Assembly: GCA_009776715.1 (NCBI GenBank)
Contig: WRNF01000179.1
Span: forward strand, 1-5,140
Origin: Treponema sp.
GTDB lineage: Bacteria; Spirochaetota; Spirochaetia; Treponematales; Breznakiellaceae
Direction: 5' to 3'
DNA: 5,140 nt
The first letter of the stretch is position 1. Every line of letters starts with the position of its first letter. The notes beneath the pieces were generated by a model. It saw only the letters and a list, made by a program, of their open reading frames with translations. It searched no databases and was not told where the DNA came from. Below are positions 1-5,140 of this stretch, in pieces. Both the position numbers and the translations under genes were made by a program.

Positions 1-17
1 AAGGAAGTTTATTAATT

Positions 18-91
18 GTGGGGTTTACTACCATTTATTCTAAGCGTTACAAAAATTTAACCGCCCTGAAGGGCGGGGTATTAAACCCCAC
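18..91. repeat. Palindromic repeat-like element with nested hairpins
   Basis: A perfect 10-bp inverted repeat (GTGGGGTTTA at 18-27, TAAACCCCAC at 82-91) brackets the segment. Inside it lies a 6-bp hairpin, CCGCCC-TGAA-GGGCGG (61-76), and directly after that GGGGT-ATTAA-ACCCC (75-89), which competes with the outer pairing. The 13-mer GGGTATTAAACCC (76-88) recurs on the minus strand at 5082-5094, and GCGGGGTATT (73-82) recurs on the plus strand at 5048-5057. Both recurrences fall in the palindromic insert within ispE. No transposase or target-site duplication is visible. I read it as a member, possibly degenerate, of a dispersed palindromic (REP/RPE-like) family. It could instead be simple hairpins downstream of an unseen gene. 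Confidence 0.5.
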
Positions 92-105
92 TGCGAATAA
101 ACTAA

Positions 106-146
106 TGCAGCGGCGATTAAAAAACAATGCATAAATCACCGCTGCA
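106..146. other. Imperfect long hairpin
   Basis: TGCAGCGG (106-113) pairs with CCGCTGCA (139-146). After a single C/A mismatch, GATT (115-118) pairs with AATC (134-137), leaving a 15-base A-rich loop. No T-run follows on either strand, so it is not an intrinsic terminator. It lies between the left repeat element and the three tandem hairpins and could be part of the same transcript or an independent palindrome. Its function is unknown. Confidence 0.5.
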
Positions 147-177
147 CATTATTGGTTTTTAGCCCCAAATGAACCGG

Positions 178-276
178 TAGACGGTATTTTATGCCGTCTA
201 TTTGGAGATGTGCGGCGTTTAAATGTCGCACATCGCACTGGTATATGCCGTTTTAATGGCATATACCGGTTTTTTT
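178..276 (+). ncRNA. Candidate structured RNA: three tandem hairpins ending in a terminator
   Basis: There are three adjacent hairpins. Hairpin A pairs TAGACGG with CCGTCTA (178-200). Hairpin B pairs GATGTGCG with CGCACATC (207-234). Hairpin C pairs GGTATATGCC with GGCATATACC (core 240-267). All extend inward through G-T wobble pairs to small AT loops. The apical sequences are related: CGTTTAAATG (216-225) in B, CGTTTTAATG (249-258) in C and GTATTTTATG (184-193) in A. The spacing is 32-33 bases while the outer stems differ in sequence. C carries a T-run, so an RNA read rightwards would end here. It may be a free-standing small RNA or the 3' untranslated part of an upstream gene outside the window. 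I recognise no known RNA family. Confidence 0.4.
237..276 (+). terminator. Rho-independent terminator
   Basis: The stem reaches from 237 to 270: ACTGGTATATGCC on the left arm against GGCATATACCGGT on the right, with one G-T pair at 239/268. Its tip closes through G250-T257 and T251-A256 on a 4-base loop. Seven Ts (270-276) follow at once. This is the classic intrinsic terminator layout for rightward transcription. No T-run lies on the other side, so it should not work leftwards. It insulates hipBA from whatever is transcribed into the window from the left. Confidence 0.85.
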
Positions 277-364
277 CTGCATTTTACCTCATAAATTTTT
301 GCCCTAGTCAAAGATCGGTAATTTTAGGCTTATTTTTCTTTTGCAATAATTTCACTGCTTTAAT
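277..364. other. AT-rich upstream region of hipBA
   Basis: I see no gene here. A single operator-like half-site, GGTAAT, lies at 317-322 with weak conservation of its left half (about 11 of 16 positions against the 414-429 site). TTGCAA at 341-346 and TAATAT at 361-366 resemble -35 and -10 boxes, but the 14-base spacing between them is too short to call a promoter. The hipBA promoter probably lies between here and 463, since each operator copy also contains a TAAT/TAATAT stretch. Confidence 0.3.
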
Positions 365-380
365 ATTCCCGTACGGTAAT
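365..380. promoter_or_regulatory. HipB operator-like site 1
   Basis: ATTCCC-GTAC-GGTAAT is an inverted repeat with one mismatch between the arms. It matches the 414-429 site at 12 of 16 positions. It is the outermost of three copies spaced exactly 49 bp apart. HipB-family antitoxins are known to repress their own operon by binding several such palindromes upstream of hipB, so this is the expected place and form. That HipB binds here is inference. Confidence 0.5.
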
Positions 381-413
381 ATTTAACCTATTCTTTCCAA
401 AAATATCCAATTT

Positions 414-429
414 ATTACCGATAGGTAAT
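414..429. promoter_or_regulatory. HipB operator-like site 2 (best palindrome)
   Basis: ATTACC-GATA-GGTAAT is a perfect inverted repeat that extends one further base pair on each side (413-430). It is the cleanest of the three copies and the natural consensus. The TAATAT inside its right arm (426-431) could double as a -10 element, in which case binding would block RNA polymerase directly. That promoter call is speculative because no good -35 sits 16-18 bases upstream. Confidence 0.6.
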
Positions 430-462
430 ATTTCGATGTATTTTCTTCAAAACAGCCAAATT

Positions 463-478
463 CTTACCGATAAGTAAT
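463..478. promoter_or_regulatory. HipB operator-like site 3, next to the hipB ribosome binding site
   Basis: CTTACC-GATA-AGTAAT differs from the 414-429 site at only two positions and starts exactly 49 bp after it. It ends two bases before the GGAG ribosome binding site of hipB (481-484). A protein bound here would sit over the start of the transcript region, which fits autoregulation of the operon by HipB or HipAB. Confidence 0.55.
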
Positions 479-480
479 AT

Positions 481-484
481 GGAG
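481..484 (+). promoter_or_regulatory. hipB ribosome binding site
   Basis: GGAG lies 6 bases before the ATG at 491 and overlaps the alternative in-frame ATG at 479. The bases before 479 (TAAGTAAT) hold no Shine-Dalgarno match and belong to operator copy 3. This decides the hipB start in favour of 491. Confidence 0.7.
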
Positions 485-490
485 AAAGAA

Positions 491-721
491 ATGAAGGAGA
501 AAGCAATTATATTGAAGGATTCCAGGACATTCGGAACGGTTGTCCGTTCATTCCGAAAAAAACAAGGCATCACTCAGATACAGTTGGCGGCAGTGGCAAA
601 CACCGGTGTACGCTATATAGGCGACCTTGAAAACGGAAAAACCACAGTACAGCTTGATATGGCTTTAAGGGTTGCATATATTCTTGGCATGCAAATTGAA
701 GCGCGTGGGGCCGGCAGGTGA
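491..721 (+). CDS. hipB: HipB-like antitoxin, XRE-family transcriptional regulator
   Basis: A 76-residue DNA-binding protein that should neutralise the HipA kinase encoded next to it and repress their shared operon. Nearly all of it is one XRE/Cro-type helix-turn-helix domain (about residues 15-70). The first helix contains RSFRKKQG, the second ITQIQLAAVA, and the recognition region GVRYIGDLENGK is the typical HipB signature. It is slightly shorter than E. coli HipB (88 residues) and lacks a long C-terminal tail. I start it at 491 because GGAG sits 6 bases upstream; the ATG at 479, four codons earlier, has no ribosome binding site. Its TGA stop overlaps the GTG start of hipA, so the two are probably translationally coupled. 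Three palindromes lie upstream as likely operators. That it is an antitoxin follows from the pairing with hipA and has not been shown directly. Confidence 0.88.
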   Translation: MKEKAIILKDSRTFGTVVRSFRKKQGITQIQLAAVANTGVRYIGDLENGKTTVQLDMALRVAYILGMQIEARGAGR

Positions 722-1944
722 GCCGGAAACTTAACGTGTATCTCTGCGGAGAAAAAACAGGCGTGTTAAGCGGAGATGATTTATTGCAGCTAAGGTTTCA
801 ATATGATGCAAATGCCGCGCCTTTGTCTGTTCGCTTGCCGGTAAGGGCGGAAGCATATCCCCACGCTATGGCTTATCCGTTTTTTGAAAATTTAACCCCG
901 GAGGGCGAGGCCTTTGACATACTCACCAAAGACCATGCTTCTGGGAATAAGGTTTTTTCCATTCTTGACAGATTCGGCGGAGATTGCGCCGGCGCGGTGG
1001 CTTTTTATGAAACAAGGCCGCACAATAATGACGAGGCCCCGCGTGAAATATCTTCTGCAAAAATGGCGCATATTATAGATACACTGCCTCTGGATCCGCT
1101 GCTTACAGGGATGGATAATCCGCCGCGGCTTTCATTGGCCGGCGCCCAGTCTAAATTTGCGGTATATAAAACTAATGGAAAATATTATCGTTCCAGCGAC
1201 AAATATCCTACCACTCATATAATAAAAATTGCCAATAAAAGATTTCCTAATTTATTGGAAAACGAACAGTTCTGCATGCAGCTTGCAAAAATTATTTTAT
1301 CTGACATACCTAATGTTGAGTTAAAGAACCTTAAAGGCCGGCAATTTCTAGAGATCGAAAGATATGACAGATATGTTAAAAACGGAGTCGTTTACCGTAT
1401 ACACCAGGAAGATTTTTGCCAGGCGCTTGGCATTGTCTCTGGAATGAAATATCAGAAAGGCGGCGGGGCCGCGCTTAAAGCATGTTACAAGATCATTAAT
1501 GAATTTTCAGAAAACCGGCTGGCAGATACAATACGGTTTGTTAAATGGATAATTTTTAATTATTTAACCGGCAATACCGATGCCCACGCAAAAAACATTT
1601 CTTTGCTGTACAGCAGTTCAGGAATCAGGCTTGCCCCGTTTTACGATTTATTGTCTACCGAGGTGTATCCTGAAAAAACAGTAGATCATGCAACGGCTAT
1701 GCTGATAAACGGCAAAGGTAAGTACCATTCCCTGCGGCTTAAAGATTTTATTGCATTATTCGAAAATTTGAATATAAATGCGACAAACATGATAAAGGCC
1801 ATAAAGAGCATGTTTAAAAATATTGTTCCGGATGCGGTGAATCTTCGTGAAAGCCTGCTTGCAGGTAAAAACCTTCAGGCTGCATCAATGTATGATGATA
1901 TAATTGCAATTATAAAAAAACGTTTTAGCGTATTGTTTTACTGA
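718..1944 (+). CDS. hipA: HipA-like serine/threonine kinase toxin
   Basis: A 408-residue full-length HipA. In E. coli this kinase phosphorylates glutamyl-tRNA synthetase (GltX), halting translation and promoting persistence; the target here is inferred. The N-terminal HipA_N domain spans about residues 4-100 (ending in the FGGDCAGAVAF block) and the kinase core about 135-390. Visible motifs are LSLAGAQSK at 138-146, with Ser139 matching the autophosphorylated Ser150 of E. coli; TTHIIK at 165-170, with the ATP-binding lysine; ERYDR at 214-218; HQEDFCQALG at 229-238; GNTDAHAKN at 285-293, with the catalytic Asp288; and PFYD at 307-310, with the metal-binding Asp310. Nothing essential is missing and the frame is unbroken, so the toxin should be active. 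The GTG start overlaps the hipB stop by 4 bases (GTGA) with only a weak GGGG upstream, which suggests coupled, lower translation. No clear hairpin terminator follows, only a T-run at 1945-1952. Confidence 0.93.
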   Translation: MSRKLNVYLCGEKTGVLSGDDLLQLRFQYDANAAPLSVRLPVRAEAYPHAMAYPFFENLTPEGEAFDILTKDHASGNKVFSILDRFGGDCAGAVAFYETRPHNNDEAPREISSAKMAHIIDTLPLDPLLTGMDNPPRLSLAGAQSKFAVYKTNGKYYRSSDKYPTTHIIKIANKRFPNLLENEQFCMQLAKIILSDIPNVELKNLKGRQFLEIERYDRYVKNGVVYRIHQEDFCQALGIVSGMKYQKGGGAALKACYKIINEFSENRLADTIRFVKWIIFNYLTGNTDAHAKNISLLYSSSGIRLAPFYDLLSTEVYPEKTVDHATAMLINGKGKYHSLRLKDFIALFENLNINATNMIKAIKSMFKNIVPDAVNLRESLLAGKNLQAASMYDDIIAIIKKRFSVLFY

Positions 1945-1961
1945 TTTTTTTTACATCCTAC

Positions 1962-1990
1962 TTGCATTTTTCTCTTTTTTTTAGTACTCT
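1962..1990 (+). promoter_or_regulatory. Possible promoter of the gdhA unit
   Basis: TTGCAT (1962-1967) and TACTCT (1985-1990) are separated by 17 bases, with a T-rich spacer, 44 bases before the gdhA start. The -10 match is poor (3 of 6). An alternative -10, TAAACT at 1990-1995, is closer to consensus but too far from this -35. TTTAGT (1980-1985) and ACTAAA (1993-1998) form a short inverted repeat over the same spot that could be a regulator site. A promoter is expected in the 89-base gap after hipA, but the exact elements are uncertain. Confidence 0.35.
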
Positions 1991-2009
1991 AAACTAAATG
2001 GACACATAA

Positions 2010-3380
<1,371 letters not shown>

Positions 3381-3390
3381 GGAGAATAAC

Positions 3391-3831
3391 ATGATGCAGA
3401 AAGAACAAATTTTTGAAATACTGAATAAAAACCCGGTGCTTTTTCTTGCAACCCTTGACGGCAACGAACCCCGTGTTAGGGGAATGTTGCTGTACAAAGC
3501 AGATGAAAACGGAATAGTGTTCCATACCGGGCCGCATAAGGATGTTTTTCATCAGATTTCAAAACAGCCAAGTGTAGAAATGTGTTTTTACGATGCCGCC
3601 CAGAATATTCAAATTCGTGTCCGCGGCGTTTTGGAAAAAATTGATGACATTAAGTATAAGGAAGAAATAGCCAATCATCCGTCCCGTGTTTTTATGCAGG
3701 GCTGGAAGAAAAATTGCGCCGCAATTGATGACTTTTACAATATGTTCTCTGTTTTTTGCCTAAAAAACGGCAAGGCCAATGTGTGGACCTTTGAATCAAA
3801 TTTTACTCCTAAAGAAGACATTCCCTTGTGA
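3391..3831 (+). CDS. Pyridoxamine 5'-phosphate oxidase-like FMN-binding split-barrel protein
   Basis: A 146-residue soluble protein of the PNPOx-like split-barrel superfamily, a group of small FMN-binding dimers that includes NimA-like reductases. The N-terminal pattern is typical: NPVLFLATLDGNEPRVRGMLL (about 14-34, start of the barrel), then FHTGPHKDVFHQI (44-56) and VEMCFYD (62-68), then IQIRVRGVLE (73-82). It ends with KNGKANVWTFE, seen in short clostridial members. True PdxH is longer and has pyridoxal-phosphate-site residues not evident here, so I do not call vitamin B6 synthesis; substrate and reaction are unknown. The start at 3391 is chosen for AAGGAG at 3379-3384. Earlier in-frame start codons overlap gdhA, and an alternative ATG at 3394 is only one codon later. 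Its position behind gdhA suggests co-transcription. Confidence 0.82.
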   Translation: MMQKEQIFEILNKNPVLFLATLDGNEPRVRGMLLYKADENGIVFHTGPHKDVFHQISKQPSVEMCFYDAAQNIQIRVRGVLEKIDDIKYKEEIANHPSRVFMQGWKKNCAAIDDFYNMFSVFCLKNGKANVWTFESNFTPKEDIPL

Positions 3832-4262
3832 AATTTAAAGTCCTAAAATTGTATGTTTCGGCAGTTATTGTATTGTTTTTTGGATGCACGCCAAATAATG
3901 CTAAAAACATTCCAGAAAATGTACTGTTTACTTTTAACAATAATGGAGAAAATAATTTTATAATAGAAATAAAAAAAGCCGATATGTTTAACCCGGTAAA
4001 TAATAATATTTTTATTTATTATGAGGTAATATCCGGAAGTTATCCAAAATTTTATAATAAATTTATGGTCTATTTGCATGTTGTTCCGGAAAATGATATC
4101 TTTAGGTTTGAAACAATGCTGGCTGGTTTTTATATTTTTGAAGATAATGCAGTGAAAGCGCACGCAGATACAGACGGAGAGTGGGTTAATAGCGGATATT
4201 CAAACGACACAGATAATTTATGCACGAAAATTTTTGAATATTATTTAAATTTGCCTCATTAA
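3828..4262 (+). CDS. Small predicted lipoprotein of unknown function
   Basis: A 144-residue protein with a lipoprotein signal: lysines in the first seven residues, a hydrophobic core (YVSAVIVLFF) and a cysteine at position 20 in LFFGC. The leucine at -4 and phenylalanine at -3 break the strict lipobox but fit the relaxed spirochaetal form. The mature part is rich in Asn, Phe, Tyr and Ile, has one further cysteine near the C-terminus (DNLCTKIF), and shows no domain I recognise. It probably sits in a membrane facing the periplasm or surface. The GTG start overlaps the TGA of the flavoprotein gene by 4 bases, so it is likely translated by coupling; only a weak AAAGAAG lies upstream. A TTG at codon 8 is a possible but less likely start. 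The gene is visibly more AT-rich than gdhA, which may mean a recent or fast-evolving gene. Confidence 0.68.
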   Translation: MKFKVLKLYVSAVIVLFFGCTPNNAKNIPENVLFTFNNNGENNFIIEIKKADMFNPVNNNIFIYYEVISGSYPKFYNKFMVYLHVVPENDIFRFETMLAGFYIFEDNAVKAHADTDGEWVNSGYSNDTDNLCTKIFEYYLNLPH

Positions 4263-4277
4263 AATTCAGTGTTTTTC

Positions 4278-5140
4278 CTAAGGACAGCAATTTGCAAGAA
4301 CAACAAAAGGCCATTCCTTTAACAATGCATCCTTCGCAAAAAGGGCTTTTTTGCCGTCAGAAAACACCCCAAAACAGGTAGAACCTGCACCGGAAAGCCC
4401 AGAAAAACAGGCGCCAAGACCCTGCAATGAAGCAAAAATTTTTTCATAACTGCAAGCTAATTCGCTGTTTCCCTGGTTTTTATACATTTCTGAAAGAAAG
4501 GCAGGTAAAAAATCATTTTTAAATGGCCAAGTTTCCGGCGGATTGGATAAAATATCCGAAATATTCTGTACATTCAAAAATTGTATTTCATTAGAAGCAT
4601 GTAACTCCCGCCATAAATCGAAAAAATAGAAACTTTGAGCCGTAGAACTGGGAAAACCGGGGTATACCAGCAAAAAAAAGAGATTGTTCACAGAATTGGG
4701 CAGCTTAAAGGGCTGTACCTTTTCGCCTTTGCCGCAAACAAGGGCGGCAGGGCAATTATGCAGAAAAAACGGAACATCGCTGCCAAGGGCAAAACCAATT
4801 TCGGCAAGTTTCTCATAGTCCAGCAAACCGGATTTTTCATCAGGCGAAACAAGTTTATTTAATGCCAGAAGCGTTGCCGCCGCATCCGAAGAGCCGCCTC
4901 CCAACCCGGCCCCGCAAGGAATGTGCTTATCCACATTAATGCGTGCCAGGAAATTTTTGCCGGAATAACGCTTAAAAAGCGTAATTGCCTTGAAAATAAG
5001 GTTTTTTTCCTCAGGAATATCCTCAATGAAATACCCCGCCGCAAGCAGCGGGGTATTTCGTTCTCCCGAGGAATTGGACTCGGGTTTAATACCCAATGTA
5101 CCAAAAGATGAGCCGTTTGATTCACGCCCCAAGGGGCGGG
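4278..5140 (-). CDS. ispE: 4-diphosphocytidyl-2-C-methyl-D-erythritol kinase (IspE), N-terminus outside the window
   Basis: IspE phosphorylates CDP-methylerythritol in the MEP pathway to isoprenoid precursors. It is a GHMP-family kinase. The frame is open to the window edge. The ATP-binding loop PCGAGLGGGSSDAA is encoded at 4878-4919, the ALGSDVPFF block with the catalytic aspartate at about 4767-4790, and the C-terminal GHMP motif LSGAGS at 4380-4397. The family's first 50 or so residues, including the N-terminal lysine motif, are missing because they lie beyond 5140. The TTG at 5132 is not the true start: it falls inside a hairpin-rich inserted segment (5028-5140) that is foreign to the family, and the frame continues upstream of it. 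From IEDIPEEKNLIFKA on, the protein looks normal. It converges with the lipoprotein gene, with only 15 bases between stops and no clear terminator. Confidence 0.93.
   Translation of the reverse strand, partial: RPLGRESNGSSFGTLGIKPESNSSGERNTPLLAAGYFIEDIPEEKNLIFKAITLFKRYSGKNFLARINVDKHIPCGAGLGGGSSDAAATLLALNKLVSPDEKSGLLDYEKLAEIGFALGSDVPFFLHNCPAALVCGKGEKVQPFKLPNSVNNLFFLLVYPGFPSSTAQSFYFFDLWRELHASNEIQFLNVQNISDILSNPPETWPFKNDFLPAFLSEMYKNQGNSELACSYEKIFASLQGLGACFSGLSGAGSTCFGVFSDGKKALFAKDALLKEWPFVVLANCCP
5028..5140 (-). repeat. Palindromic repeat element inserted in frame within ispE
   Basis: At least four hairpins are packed here. GAAATACCCCGC pairs with GCGGGGTATTTC (5028-5059, perfect 12-bp stem, 8-base loop). 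CCCGAG pairs with CTCGGG (5065-5084). GGGT pairs with ACCC (5082-5094). CGCCCC and GGGGCG lie at 5125-5138. Read as ispE it encodes about 37 extra residues, including SSFGTLGIKPE and NTPLLAAGYF, just before the conserved PEEKNLIFKA segment. That is a variable loop of the kinase, so the insertion should be tolerated. The left edge of the element lies beyond the window. The segment is free of stops in at least three of six frames over most of its length. It resembles the Rickettsia palindromic element principle, or REP-like palindromes. No transposase is visible here. Confidence 0.65.

Noticed and set aside
1..300. CRISPR array or tRNA in the hairpin-rich left end
   Set aside because: There are no repeats of constant sequence with unique spacers. 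The hairpins differ in stem sequence and do not form a cloverleaf with tRNA landmarks.
479..490. hipB start at ATG 479
   Set aside because: No Shine-Dalgarno precedes it, and its own bases overlap the GGAG that serves the ATG at 491.
1945..1952. Terminator after hipA
   Set aside because: There is an 8-base T-run but no GC-containing stem before it, only the A/T palindrome AAAACGTTTT at 1917-1926, which has no room for a loop.
3391..3831. Calling this gene pdxH
   Set aside because: The protein is shorter than true pyridoxamine-phosphate oxidase and resembles uncharacterised short split-barrel relatives; the vitamin B6 function is not supported.
4859..5125. 88-residue minus-strand frame overlapping ispE
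   Set aside because: It is out of frame with the conserved GHMP kinase motifs. Its openness across the repeat is informative about the element, not evidence for a gene.

Overview
This window looks like ordinary chromosome from a host-associated or anaerobic bacterium of moderate GC. A spirochaete (Treponema-like) is my best guess. The reasons are a short lipoprotein with a relaxed, spirochaete-style lipobox (LFFGC), a clostridial-type glutamate dehydrogenase, a MEP-pathway isoprenoid gene, and palindromic repeats inserted even inside coding DNA. The assignment rests on gene style and memory of these families, not on any search.

Region by region: positions 1-490 hold no gene but are dense in structure. 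There is a palindromic repeat-like element (18-91), an imperfect long hairpin (106-146), then three close-packed hairpins (178-200, 207-234, 237-270). The last of these ends in a T-run and looks like a rho-independent terminator for something transcribed rightwards from outside the window, or for a small structured RNA. Positions 277-364 are AT-rich with only a possible operator half-site. Three copies of a palindromic operator-like sequence follow at an exact 49-bp spacing (starts 365, 414, 463), leading into hipB. The hipB-hipA pair (491-1944) is a complete type II toxin-antitoxin module with a 4-base GTGA overlap and all kinase motifs intact.

A second rightward transcription unit starts at 2034. 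It contains a hexameric-type glutamate dehydrogenase, a small split-barrel flavoprotein of the pyridoxamine-phosphate-oxidase superfamily 10 bases downstream, and an AT-rich small lipoprotein gene overlapping that by 4 bases. The dehydrogenase carries residues at positions 238 and 262 that match the NAD-specific clostridial enzyme rather than the NADP-specific enterobacterial one. It would therefore link glutamate and 2-oxoglutarate through NAD(H).

The right end is the minus-strand gene ispE (CDP-ME kinase), convergent with the lipoprotein gene and only 15 bases away from it. Its N-terminus lies beyond the window. The visible N-terminal part is interrupted by an in-frame, hairpin-rich segment of at least 113 bp (5028-5140). 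This segment shares motifs with the element at the left end. That in-frame palindromic insertion, the tandem hairpins with a shared loop sequence, and the 49-bp operator array are the most notable features. I found no clearly new defence or mobile system beyond these.
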